From HyVt-105 sp049975425 (GTDB taxonomy: Bacteria; Bacteroidota; Bacteroidia; Bacteroidales; VadinHA17): a stretch of 64,000 nucleotides of DNA. The notes under the pieces were generated by a model. The model had not been told where the DNA came from. It worked only from the letters and a program-made list of their open reading frames with translations, and did not search any database. Shown piece after piece: positions 52,295 through 61,200 of this stretch (within the stretch, counting starts at the first letter, position 1; each line of letters starts with the position of its first letter). The stretch lies in assembly GCA_049975425.1 (NCBI GenBank), contig JBNGDI010000003.1, positions 1-64,000 on the forward strand. Direction: 5' to 3'. The position numbers were made by a program, and so were the translations under genes.

Positions 52295-53352
52295 GAAGAT
52301 TGGGGTATCAGCAATGTGACTGTAAATATCCGTTCATCTTTCTCAATGCCCATCAGCCCTTCCTGACCGTATTTCAGTTCCAGTCGCTGGGCGATATTAT
52401 TCAGCCCGATACCCCGGCGTCCGGCTGCAGGCACATCAGGGTCATAATGGTTGCTGAGCGTAAGCCTGAGCCGGTTTTCATCACACCAGGCCGTTAATTT
52501 GATCTCCACCTGTTCCGTACTCTGGTACACCCCGTGCTTGACAGCATTTTCAAACAGGGGCTGCAGGATCAGGTTGGGCAATTTCATTTTTATACACCTT
52601 TCGGGAATATCCCTGTTGAACAGCAAACGTTCCCCAAACCTCACCTGTTCCATGGCAAGGTAGTTTTCAATGTGATGCAGTTCTTCCTCCAGGGTAGACT
52701 CATCTTCCAGTTTATGGTCGAGGGAATACCTGAAAAACTCCGACAGCCTGACCACCATATCCCTTGCTTTAGCAGGATCAGTCAGTGTAAGGGCGCTGAT
52801 ACTGTTCAGGCTGTTGAATAAGAAATGAGGATTTATCTGTGAACGCAGCATTTTCAGCTCCGATTCCTTGATCAGGGTCTCCAGCCTGGCTTCCTGCCTG
52901 TCTTTTTCCCGCAGGCGGTGCCATGTCATGGTAAGGTAATAAACCAGCAGAATAATGAGATATACCAGTGCCCCGCCAACCACCTTCCAGCCCACTGATT
53001 CATTCAAATACACATGATAACCCTGTATGCTGGGGAAAAAATTTCGCAGGAATAAATGCGTAAGTGTGAGCCAGAGAAGAAGGATCACTGCACCCGACAT
53101 GCCATACCCTGCCAGAATAAAGAGCAGATTGTTTTTGCCTGTATCCATAAACCTGACAGGATACCACAGGGCCAGACCCAGCAGGGCGAGAAAGAAAGTG
53201 GAGATCAGGGCCTCATTGACAGACACATACAGGGGAAAGTCCTCGCGCCACAACAGCAGCATTACGTGGACCCCCGCCAGGAGGATCCACGTGGATGCAT
53301 ACAGAATAATGTTCTTTCTGCTAACCAGAAAAGGATGCCGGCTGTTGTCCAT
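52291..53352 (-). CDS. LytS-type sensor histidine kinase
   Basis: The 353-residue kinase has four predicted membrane helices in the first ~150 residues and a His-kinase-type core (QINPHFLFNSLNS with the phosphoacceptor His) and HATPase region (LPNLILQPLFENAVKHG, RRGIGLNNIAQRL). No periplasmic sensor domain of size is seen. It partners with the LytTR regulator it overlaps by 4 bp. Confidence 0.93.
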   Translation of the reverse strand: MDNSRHPFLVSRKNIILYASTWILLAGVHVMLLLWREDFPLYVSVNEALISTFFLALLGLALWYPVRFMDTGKNNLLFILAGYGMSGAVILLLWLTLTHLFLRNFFPSIQGYHVYLNESVGWKVVGGALVYLIILLVYYLTMTWHRLREKDRQEARLETLIKESELKMLRSQINPHFLFNSLNSISALTLTDPAKARDMVVRLSEFFRYSLDHKLEDESTLEEELHHIENYLAMEQVRFGERLLFNRDIPERCIKMKLPNLILQPLFENAVKHGVYQSTEQVEIKLTAWCDENRLRLTLSNHYDPDVPAAGRRGIGLNNIAQRLELKYGQEGLMGIEKDERIFTVTLLIPQSS

Positions 53353-53356
53353 GGGC

Positions 53357-54064
53357 TCAGAAATCTACCAGGTCTCCTCCCCCAAAGATAGCCACTCCTT
53401 TTATAATAAGCTGCTTGGAAGGATCTCTAACGATCCTGGGATCGGCAGCACGCTTATCGGAAAATCCACCGAAAATAGAGCTCACCTCCACCTTCACATC
53501 CCAGTCGCCGGGCACAAAAAGCTTGGTCCCGCCAAACATGGCGAAATAATCAATATAGACCTTTCCCTTGGCCATTTTTGCCTGCCTCAGATCGATCTCC
53601 GATCCTCCGAAAATGGCTGTGATCTTACCCCCCTGAAAATTATTGGAGGTGAACATTTTCTTTCCTCCGCCGAAAATAGCCACATCATCCAGGAAATCTT
53701 CGTCATTGACCTCAGCACGATGGATCATCTTCCCGTTATGACCTGCAAAACGAAAGATCATCACCAATCCCAGCCCAATGAGCAGCACCGGCCAGAAGAA
53801 AAGGTGAAACTCAAAATGCACACCCGGAAATATCCGGGGAACCAGGAAAAACCCTCCAATGATCAGCAATATCCAACCGGTAAGCGATCCTTCCCGGCTG
53901 GCAAGAAAAATCACCCCCAGTGCTACCAGCAGCATAGGCCACGAAAACAGAATATGCCTGAGAGGGTAGTGGATAAGATTCATATTGCCGGCAATCAGAA
54001 ACAAACCGGCGAAAATAAAGATCAGTCCGACAACGGCACTGCGGTGAAAACGACTGCGTTCCAT
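53357..54064 (-). CDS. LiaF-like membrane protein
   Basis: From ATG 54064 the 235-residue protein has an N-terminal membrane region of several helices (AVVGLIFIFAGLFLIAGN, ILFSWPMLLVALGVIFLA, WILLIIGGFFLVP, LFFWPVLLIGLGLVMIF). A C-terminal beta-helical domain follows, with repeated FGGG/FGGS turns (VAIFGGGKKMF, ITAIFGGSEIDL, YFAMFGGTKLFVPGDW). This is the LiaF/DUF2154 type. In Firmicutes LiaF restrains a histidine kinase, which agrees with its place 4 bp upstream of the kinase gene. The frame is open to 54109 via a TTG, but the ATG is preferred. Confidence 0.83.
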   Translation of the reverse strand: MERSRFHRSAVVGLIFIFAGLFLIAGNMNLIHYPLRHILFSWPMLLVALGVIFLASREGSLTGWILLIIGGFFLVPRIFPGVHFEFHLFFWPVLLIGLGLVMIFRFAGHNGKMIHRAEVNDEDFLDDVAIFGGGKKMFTSNNFQGGKITAIFGGSEIDLRQAKMAKGKVYIDYFAMFGGTKLFVPGDWDVKVEVSSIFGGFSDKRAADPRIVRDPSKQLIIKGVAIFGGGDLVDF

Positions 54065-54184
54065 TTTTTTTGTTTTTTTGTGAATAATAACGCGTGACAA
54101 ACAACCCAAAAATAGGAACGCCCTTCAGCAGTTCAAACAGTTTTTCGGTAAACGCGGGGAAAAAATCGGTAAACAGGGAAAACC

Positions 54185-55336
54185 TCAATCCCACACTCCG
54201 GGGATAGGCTGCCCGCAGGAAGCACATTTGCCGTTTTTCAGCAACGGCATGGTTACCTGGTATCCTTTTCTCACCACCAGGGTTTTTCCGCAGTTCGGAC
54301 AGAGGGTGTCCTGGGCCGGATGCCCCGGCACATTCCCCACATAAACAAAATGCATTCCTTCATTTAGCGCTGTTTTCCTGGCCTGATCCAGCGTGCTCAC
54401 CGGAGTGGGAGCCAGCCGGTTCAGCTTGTACATAGGTTGAAACCGGCTGAAATGGAGGGGGGTATCGGAAAAACCGTTCTTCACCAGCCAGCGGCACATT
54501 TCCCCGATCATTTTCATATCATCGGTCCAGGTAGGAACTATCAGGTTGGTGATCTCCAGCCATACCCCTTCTTCCTTCAGGGTAAGCAGGGTATCCAGTA
54601 CCGGTTGTAATTTTCCGGCGTTCAGCATGGCATAGATATCATCACTGAAACTCTTCAGGTCAATGTTGGCCGCATCGATCACACGGCACCAGTCTTTCAG
54701 CGGCCGGGGACTGATAAATCCTGCCGAAACGATCACATTGCTCAGGCCTGCCTGCCGGGCCAGTGTGGAAGTATCCAGTGTGTATTCATAAAACGCCACC
54801 GGATCGGAATAGGTATAGGCAATGGAAGGGCAGTTTTCCTGAATGGCCAGTTCCACTACTTTCGGTGGCATCAGGTCATAATTCCGCGTCTCCCTGGGAC
54901 TCCGCTGGGATATCTCCCAGTTCTGGCAGTTCAGGCAGGCCAGGTTGCACCCTGCGGTTGCAATGGATAACACCCGGGTGCCTGGATGAAAATGATGGAG
55001 AGGCTTCTTCTCCATGGGGTCTATGTTCACCGAACAGGGATTGCCGTAGGCAATGGTGTACAATTTGCCGTCCACTACTTCTTTTGTACGGCAATCGCCC
55101 GCCTCACCCTCTTTGATATCACATTCGTTGGGGCAGGTACGGCATTTGATCCCCCGGGGAGTGGAAATATAGTGCATGGCTTCCCGGCTCCATTTCCAGG
55201 GTTTTCCAGCCCGGATATTAATATTCTGCCCGGAATTCTCCCCGAGCAGAAAGGGGCAACAATACATTCCTCCCACACCCAGCAGGCTTTTTCTGATAAA
55301 CTCGCGTTTCGACAGTTTTTCTTCTTCCGGACTCAT
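54185..55336 (-). CDS. AmmeMemoRadiSam system radical SAM protein with Tat-like N-terminus
   Basis: The 383-residue protein has the radical SAM motif CNLACLNC and an N-terminal Cys pattern (CRTCPNECDIKEGEAGDC), both typical of the AmmeMemoRadiSam radical SAM enzymes. C-terminal CPNCGK and CASCGQ pairs suggest another metal site. It begins MSPEEEKLSKREFIRKSLLGVGG, a Tat-like signal with Lys-Arg for the twin Arg, which would place a [4Fe-4S] enzyme outside the cytoplasm. Activity and substrate are unknown. It is the third gene after MEMO-AMMECR1 and the membrane SpeE-like gene, 76 bp downstream of the latter. Confidence 0.88.
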   Translation of the reverse strand: MSPEEEKLSKREFIRKSLLGVGGMYCCPFLLGENSGQNINIRAGKPWKWSREAMHYISTPRGIKCRTCPNECDIKEGEAGDCRTKEVVDGKLYTIAYGNPCSVNIDPMEKKPLHHFHPGTRVLSIATAGCNLACLNCQNWEISQRSPRETRNYDLMPPKVVELAIQENCPSIAYTYSDPVAFYEYTLDTSTLARQAGLSNVIVSAGFISPRPLKDWCRVIDAANIDLKSFSDDIYAMLNAGKLQPVLDTLLTLKEEGVWLEITNLIVPTWTDDMKMIGEMCRWLVKNGFSDTPLHFSRFQPMYKLNRLAPTPVSTLDQARKTALNEGMHFVYVGNVPGHPAQDTLCPNCGKTLVVRKGYQVTMPLLKNGKCASCGQPIPGVWD

Positions 55337-55412
55337 TCGGTAAAATTAAACATTTCCGTTATGCTTTGCCAAATAATAAACAGAATGAAGGGTAACAGGA
55401 CCTTTTGTGTAC

Positions 55413-57560
55413 TCACACAGGAATACCCGGAGCAGAATACCGGTACCATGCCATACCGGCCAGGGCCACACCCGCTGTCAGAAAACAGGTCACAATAATT
55501 CCCGCCAGAGGGATGAGCACGGCGCTCACCAGCATAGCGCCCAGTGCCGAACCCATCAGGTCGGCTGAGTACAAACGGCCCGACGACCGGAAAATATCCG
55601 TCTGCAACAGGCGGGTACCCCGGGCAAAAAGGGTCCCAACCAGAAAAGCGGTCAGCAGGGTGACCGATCCGATAAAAACCGGGACCAGGAGGGCAGTGAG
55701 AGAGGAATCCTTTAGCAGGAAAATCAAAACCGGCATCATCACCAGGATAGCAGCCAGCCCAACCAGCGGTCGGGTAAACGGTTTTTCTTTGCCGCTCTTC
55801 CTCTGCTCTGCCGTGCGCGATCCAAGATACAGACCCAGCATAAACACCGTAATCAGCATGCCGGTAGCCAGGTACAGATATCCGAACAATACCTGGAATG
55901 CCAGCAGAAGGATCACTTCCAGGGCTGCCGAGGCAAATCCTCCGGCAAACAGGGCCACCTGCACGGGGTTCATCCTGATCAGGGTGAGCAGGATAAACAG
56001 CATGAAAATGAGGGGCGCCAGGCTGTGCAACCAGTCGAAATGGCTCAGCCACTGCTTCCAGTGACTGAAAGTAGCCACCGGGTACAATCCGGTATTCGTC
56101 CGGATATCCGGAGTCAGGTCTTCGATAATCCGTTCGGCACGCCGGTGGATCAGATCATTGCTGATATACCAGGGGTTCAGGTAGTCGTTCTTCAGCCCCT
56201 TTTCCGTGATCAGTCCGGTAATGTTCCAGTCAAATTCCCTGGCCGAGGCAATAAAATAATCCTCTTCTCCGGGGACAATAACTACATGGGGAAACACTTC
56301 CTTCAGGGTGAAATACAGAATGGAATGGTTCTGTCTGGCCGACTCGCCCAGGTAATTGCCCGATGCCGGCAGGGAAATGGAAAAAACACCTCCGGGGCTG
56401 AGCAATTCCTGGCAACGCAGGAAAAACTCACGGGTAAAGTACCGGTTGGTTTGCAGATTATCGGGTGGAGGGGCATTCACCAGAATGGCATCATACCGTT
56501 TGTCCTCCGCCCTGTTCACAAAGATCACAGGATCCTGGAAATGCATTGTCAGCCAGTGGGCCGAAATTTCCGGAAATTCCGATTGCAGCATTTCCACCAG
56601 CTCGGGATTGATTTCCACGGCATCCACGGCTGCGGGATCGTATTTGGAAATTTCCTGCAGCATACCGTTCCAGCTTCCGAATACCAGCAGCAGGGTATCG
56701 GGCCGGGGGTGCTGGCTCAGGGGATAATGCACTTTTTCTTCCTGCAATGCAGGATTACCCGTTGAGTAAAGCAACTCATTGTTCTCATACAACTGCCACT
56801 GCTCGTGCATGCGGGTAAGAGTCAGGCTGCCATAGGGAGATTCCTGCTGCATTACCACATGCTGCCCCGGAAAAAGCCACCGGTTTTCCAGTTTCCCGGG
56901 ATCGGTAAAAAACAAAATGAATGCTGTAAGGGCCATGCTGACTACCGACCATCCAAGGATCTTTCGCCTTCCCGTTTTCCACGTCACCATGGCCAGTACA
57001 CCCATATTGAGCAACAGGATCAGGAACAGGGCAGCCCAGTGCGGGAAAAGAAACACCAGGATAAAGGAAAACAGGGCTCCCCCGGCCAGTGAGCCCGATG
57101 CTTCCAGATAATAAATCCTGTTGGTATGATTTGATCCGGCTCGTTCGGATAGTGATCCGGAAAAAATGGGAAAGGACATACCCGAAACAAAACAGAAGGG
57201 AAGCAACACGGCCCATGAAAAGACCAGTACGGGAAGCAGACCTGTCATAACCCCCGGCGTGAAAAAAGTGTACCGCAGCCACACCAGCAGAAAATGCGTC
57301 AGGGGAGGCAGCCAGGCCAGGACCAGAAAGAGCGGGATCAGGTGGCGGTGCAACCGCCTGAAACGATAGCCTGTCCAGGCACCGAGAGCCGTGATAAACA
57401 TCCACGAGGCCAGCAGTAGTCCGATGACCAGCTCATTCCCCTGGAACAGTTTCAGGAAATCGCGCAGCAGGATGAGCTGGGCCGACATGGAAGTAAATCC
57501 CATAGCCACAACCAGCCAGTATTCGGGCAATCCGGAAGCTGCTTTCCTTTTCACTCCCAT
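55413..57560 (-). CDS. Membrane spermidine synthase-like protein
   Basis: This 715-residue protein has six to seven N-terminal membrane helices, a Rossmann methyltransferase-like domain (about residues 250-450) and more helices at the C-terminus. The domain has TLLLVFGSWNGMLQEI and VDAVEINPELVEML, like polyamine aminopropyltransferases. The G-G-G-D-G-G loop is replaced by G-S-W-N-G-M, and the catalytic Asp region reads LVNAPPPDN. It probably does not make spermidine. Its place inside the AmmeMemoRadiSam cluster (60 bp after MEMO-AMMECR1) is unusual. TTG 57566 is also open; ATG 57560 is preferred. Confidence 0.85.
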   Translation of the reverse strand: MGVKRKAASGLPEYWLVVAMGFTSMSAQLILLRDFLKLFQGNELVIGLLLASWMFITALGAWTGYRFRRLHRHLIPLFLVLAWLPPLTHFLLVWLRYTFFTPGVMTGLLPVLVFSWAVLLPFCFVSGMSFPIFSGSLSERAGSNHTNRIYYLEASGSLAGGALFSFILVFLFPHWAALFLILLLNMGVLAMVTWKTGRRKILGWSVVSMALTAFILFFTDPGKLENRWLFPGQHVVMQQESPYGSLTLTRMHEQWQLYENNELLYSTGNPALQEEKVHYPLSQHPRPDTLLLVFGSWNGMLQEISKYDPAAVDAVEINPELVEMLQSEFPEISAHWLTMHFQDPVIFVNRAEDKRYDAILVNAPPPDNLQTNRYFTREFFLRCQELLSPGGVFSISLPASGNYLGESARQNHSILYFTLKEVFPHVVIVPGEEDYFIASAREFDWNITGLITEKGLKNDYLNPWYISNDLIHRRAERIIEDLTPDIRTNTGLYPVATFSHWKQWLSHFDWLHSLAPLIFMLFILLTLIRMNPVQVALFAGGFASAALEVILLLAFQVLFGYLYLATGMLITVFMLGLYLGSRTAEQRKSGKEKPFTRPLVGLAAILVMMPVLIFLLKDSSLTALLVPVFIGSVTLLTAFLVGTLFARGTRLLQTDIFRSSGRLYSADLMGSALGAMLVSAVLIPLAGIIVTCFLTAGVALAGMAWYRYSAPGIPV

Positions 57561-57626
57561 AAACAAAACGATGTTTCCGTTTATCCCCGGAAGAAAGCAA
57601 ACACCATGCCGAATTTGTTGCGGGAT

Positions 57627-59132
57627 TTACCGGCCGGAAAGCTCGTGTTCGCTGAATACGGTAGCCTCAAATACAAAGAGTTCGGCATCTTTCCATCCGT
57701 AGTATCCTATGCCGGCCTTGTCTCGAGCACAACGGCCCAGGAATTCTTCCACGGTCCAACCGTATTTTTCACCTACCTGAGGCAGGAACGTGCCGGTGGC
57801 AAACCCTTTCCGCATATAAATCCCGTGTTTGCCCATAACAATTTCATCTTTCGACTGGATGGGCTGCAGCGAACTGAGCACGGAAATTTCGATCTCCAGT
57901 TCATCCAGTTCTTCCCTGGTAACGGGTTTGAACCGTGAATCCTGAGTGGCGGCCGCAACGGCCATTTTCTGCACGGTAAGGTAAATAGGATCGGTGTCGG
58001 CAAAACGGCCGATGCAACCCCTGAGGGCGCCATCTTTTGTTAAGGTGACGAAAGCCCCTCCTTCCTGCTTCAGGTTGGGAGAAAGCTTGTCGGGATTGAA
58101 TGCCACCAGGGTCTCGTCGTCAAGGAATCTTTCCAGCGTTCGCCTGGCAATTTCCAGAAGGTGTTTTTTATCAAGCTCGGTTAGATTCATAAAAGTATTT
58201 CCGGTATTATGTTCTTTCTCAATTAGTTCTATGGCCCAGTAACCCACGGCACGGCTTTTATCGCCGTTAGGTACCTGGCCTGAACTGGCATACCTGACCA
58301 GGGAATATTCCAGGCCGGCATCACCCTGTGTGAGGTTCAGCAGGCAGTACACGGCGGGCCACCCGCACATGGCTGTTACCAGCCCTTTGATTCCCGATGC
58401 TTCATTCTTTTTTACAACCTGTAAAAATTGCTCCGGATCATTGGATGCCACGGCCTCTGCGGTGCTCCTGTCAACCTTTTCCGCATCTCCCGAAGAAGGG
58501 TAATGCGAGAAATCGGTACTTATCACAAACAGGTTCCCCGGGGTAAAATAAGGCTCCAGGCACCGGGCTATGGCGCGGAGACTACTCAGGTCACGGGTGC
58601 CGATCAGTACGGGTACAATCTGAAAATCGTGGTTAAGCCGGTGCTGCAGAAAAGGAAGCTCCACTTCCAGGGAATGTTCCTGCTCATGAGGTGAGGCCTG
58701 ATCGTGCATTTCGCGGCAATTCCTCACCAGATCTGCGGCAAGGGATGCATTCACCGGTACTTTCCCCAGGGGGGTAATAAAATGCCCGGAAGTATAAACG
58801 GCCGCTCCATGGTACATGGCCGTATGGCTGACACCGATCAGAAACACATTGCGGTATTCCTTTTCAGGATCCAGCCGGCTGAAGGCTGCCGCAGCCACCG
58901 GTCCGGAATAAACATACCCTGCATGCGGAACGATCAGGGCCCTGACCGGGTGTTCAGATACCGGCTTGTCGGCAATCCGGAAATATTCCTCCAGGGAAGC
59001 ACGCAACAAGGCTTTCTGTGCCGGATAAAAGCTGCCGGCCACGGCAGGTTGACGATCTTTCTGTGCCGAAACCGGAAGTCCTGTACATAAAAGGACCCAT
59101 GCCACAGGAATAATCCATGCAGTATGTTTCAT
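57627..59132 (-). CDS. MEMO-AMMECR1 fusion with signal peptide
   Basis: The 501-residue protein begins with a Sec signal peptide (ending GLPVSAQ). A MEMO domain follows (AGSFYPAQ, VPHAGYVYSGPVAAAAF, GVSHT, EHSLEVELPFLQHRL, STDFSHYPS). From about residue 315 comes an AMMECR1 domain with the signature LRGCIGRF. MEMO-family proteins have His/Cys metal sites; fused AmmeMemo proteins are known, but their reaction is not. A signal peptide means it would act in the periplasm or at the surface. It is the first gene of its operon, behind a good promoter (59152-59183). Confidence 0.9.
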   Translation of the reverse strand: MKHTAWIIPVAWVLLCTGLPVSAQKDRQPAVAGSFYPAQKALLRASLEEYFRIADKPVSEHPVRALIVPHAGYVYSGPVAAAAFSRLDPEKEYRNVFLIGVSHTAMYHGAAVYTSGHFITPLGKVPVNASLAADLVRNCREMHDQASPHEQEHSLEVELPFLQHRLNHDFQIVPVLIGTRDLSSLRAIARCLEPYFTPGNLFVISTDFSHYPSSGDAEKVDRSTAEAVASNDPEQFLQVVKKNEASGIKGLVTAMCGWPAVYCLLNLTQGDAGLEYSLVRYASSGQVPNGDKSRAVGYWAIELIEKEHNTGNTFMNLTELDKKHLLEIARRTLERFLDDETLVAFNPDKLSPNLKQEGGAFVTLTKDGALRGCIGRFADTDPIYLTVQKMAVAAATQDSRFKPVTREELDELEIEISVLSSLQPIQSKDEIVMGKHGIYMRKGFATGTFLPQVGEKYGWTVEEFLGRCARDKAGIGYYGWKDAELFVFEATVFSEHELSGR

Positions 59133-59151
59133 GGCCTGAGCTTTTCCCCCC

Positions 59152-59183
59152 TAAAGATAGAACAAAGCCCAAAAGAACACAAA
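59152..59183 (-). promoter_or_regulatory. Promoter of the AmmeMemoRadiSam operon
   Basis: On the minus strand TTTG (59180-59183), a 20-bp spacer and TATCTTTA (59152-59159; seven of eight bases of TAnnTTTG) lie just ahead of the MEMO-AMMECR1 start at 59132. A start near 59147 gives a leader of about 15 nt. Confidence 0.55.
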
Positions 59184-59383
59184 CCAGCATCACATTTTAT
59201 ATTTGCCTTCCGGATTAATTAAAAAGGACCTGCCTCGGAGGGTTTTATAAGAAAAACAGGGCGGGGGAAAATGTGCCATGGCCTGTGCAGCGGTCCTGTC
59301 TGAGGTTTATTTTTCTGTAATTGATTGAATAACAAATAATATTACATCTTTTACTAAAGACTTGCGAATTTGAGGAAGCATAC
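59184..59383. other. Non-coding part of the divergent AmmeMemo/M28 gap
   Basis: The full gap 59133-59615 (483 bp) has no convincing gene. It holds the AmmeMemo promoter (59152-59183) and the palindrome array (59384-59419). The remaining 200 bp before the array are A+T rich at 59310-59360, with two loosely similar CTG-CCT/CTG-TCT GAGG stretches near 59230 and 59305. From 59420 to 59615 I see no exact promoter box for the M28 gene. Nothing else is recognised. Confidence 0.5.
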
Positions 59384-59419
59384 AACTACGTAGACAACTA
59401 CGTAGTTGTCTACGTAGTT
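59384..59419. repeat. Perfect 36-bp palindrome of three CTACGTAG units
   Basis: CTACGTAG occurs at 59386, 59398 and 59410, exactly 12 bp apart, with spacers ACAA and TTGT. The block from 59384 to 59419 is a perfect inverted repeat centred between 59401 and 59402. It lies in the divergent gap between the AmmeMemo and M28 genes. The same unit and pitch occur at 9706-9749, about 50 kb away. Confidence 0.92.
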
Positions 59420-59615
59420 ATCAGCCACGTCAGTCCTGTTGGACAGCTGTAGCATTATTTTACTTAATTTGTATTTGTAAAAATATTATTTTCTGGTTTA
59501 CGGAAATCCACCTGTTTTTCATCTTTTCTATTGAAAAACACCCCTTCTTTTTCCGCGGATTATCCCGCTTTCATTAATTTTATATCGCCGGAAACGGTAA
59601 TTTATCCTTAAACCA

Positions 59616-61109
59616 ATGATCATGACGAAACAGTTATTGACTCTTATTTGTACAGGGCTTTTTATCTGGACCTCCGCTGGCCTGAACGGGCAGGAACCCG
59701 GTCGCGGCCCCCTGATGGAACAGTTCCACGCGATATCCAGCCACGATCTGCTCGACTGGGCCGCCACCCTTTCATCCCCTGAATTCAACGGAAGGATGAC
59801 CGGATCGCCCGGATTTCTGAAAGCCTCCGCCTGGGTAGCTGAGAATCTCGAAAAATGGGGGATACAGCCGGCCGGCGACGAAGGGACTTACTTTCAGTGG
59901 TTCGAACACGGTTACAACGAAGTGCACGACCCGGGAGGTCTCAGTCTGCACATTCCCGTAAAAGGAGGGGATACCATCATCAAACGGTACAGTTTTCCCG
60001 ACGGCTATTTTCCAGGCATGAACTCGGGAAGTGGTGAAGTAACTGCCGAAGTGGTATTTGTGGGTTACGGGGTAACAGCCCCCGAACTGGATTACGACGA
60101 TTATGCCGGAGTGGATGTGAAGGGAAAGATCGTCATGTTCTGCCGGGATGTTCCGTATAAAGACACACGCAATCCCGAATACTCCAAATGGGTGAAATAC
60201 TGCTATCACCACTACAAGCTGGACAATGCGGTGAAGCACGGCGCGGCGGGCATGATCTACATCGACGGGCTGCATGCCAACCCCAACATCTCCTACCATC
60301 CCGGTTTCGTGTGGTGCGGAATTGGAGACGAAGTATTAAACGACCTGTTTGCCGGGCAAAAGCATTCCTACCGGGAAGTAATGGACAATATTGATAAAGG
60401 TTTTAAGCCCCAGTCCTTTCCCACCGGAAAAATGATGACCATCAGCGCCAGCACTACCTGGCATGAGGGAAAAGCCTGTAACGTACTGGGCATGATCCCC
60501 GGCACCGATCCCGACCTGAAGGACGAATGGGTAGTGGTAGGCGCCCACCTGGATGCCGTGGGAAATTGCGGGGTGTTGCTGCCGGGTGCCCTTGACAATG
60601 CCAGCGGCTGTGTGGATATTATGGGTGCCGCACGGGCCATGGCGGCTGCCGGAATTCCGCTGAAACGCAGCGTATTGTTCGCCTTTTTCGGGGGCGAGGA
60701 AACCGGGCTGGTCGGCAGCGGGCTGCTAGCCCAAAAGCTGAAGCAGGAAGGGAAAAAGGTAGCGGCTTACATCAACCTCGATATGGTGGGCAACGGAACG
60801 GGTTTCCACCTGGCAGGAGGAAGCACCTATCCCGAAGTGTACAAACATTTCGAGGCGGCCAATGAAAAATACCTCCACCGTTCCCTGGGGTCCTCGGAAG
60901 TACGTCCGCATTACGGACGCCCCCGCAGCGACGCAGCTCATTTTGAAAAGGCAGGAATCCCCACCATGAGCCTGTATACCACCCGATCGGTGAAACCGGT
61001 GCATTATCACCTTCCGGGAGACGATGTGCACTCACTGACCCCTGAAATCATGGAAGATGCCGCCAAACTGCTCTTTTTATCACTTACGGGAATAGCCAAT
61101 GAAGAATAG
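59616..61109 (+). CDS. M28-family metallopeptidase, secreted
   Basis: The 497-residue exported protein (signal ending SAGLNGQ; a start at 59622 is also possible) has a PA-like inserted domain (VVFVGYGVTAPELDYDDYAGVDVKG). The zinc aminopeptidase core has GAHLDAVG, GALDNASG, FFGGEETGLVGS, NLDMVG and a C-terminal DDVHSL. All five expected metal ligands are present. It likely cleaves N-terminal residues of peptides in the periplasm. It begins a plus-strand run with the exchanger, radical SAM and dihydrouridine synthase genes. Confidence 0.92.
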   Translation: MIMTKQLLTLICTGLFIWTSAGLNGQEPGRGPLMEQFHAISSHDLLDWAATLSSPEFNGRMTGSPGFLKASAWVAENLEKWGIQPAGDEGTYFQWFEHGYNEVHDPGGLSLHIPVKGGDTIIKRYSFPDGYFPGMNSGSGEVTAEVVFVGYGVTAPELDYDDYAGVDVKGKIVMFCRDVPYKDTRNPEYSKWVKYCYHHYKLDNAVKHGAAGMIYIDGLHANPNISYHPGFVWCGIGDEVLNDLFAGQKHSYREVMDNIDKGFKPQSFPTGKMMTISASTTWHEGKACNVLGMIPGTDPDLKDEWVVVGAHLDAVGNCGVLLPGALDNASGCVDIMGAARAMAAAGIPLKRSVLFAFFGGEETGLVGSGLLAQKLKQEGKKVAAYINLDMVGNGTGFHLAGGSTYPEVYKHFEAANEKYLHRSLGSSEVRPHYGRPRSDAAHFEKAGIPTMSLYTTRSVKPVHYHLPGDDVHSLTPEIMEDAAKLLFLSLTGIANEE

Positions 61110-61200
61110 GGCCGATAAGGTACCCGGAACCAAACCCGGCAGGTAGTGATACCCCGGCTGAAAGACCACGGAACCATTTTCCGGAAAAAACTTAGAACCC

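Noticed and set aside
54145..54174. Direct repeat TCGGTAAAC in the gap before the LiaF-like gene
   Set aside because: Two copies 21 bp apart with no other support; may be chance.
59133..59615. tRNA or small gene in the 483-bp gap
   Set aside because: I could not form a cloverleaf or see a conserved reading frame.
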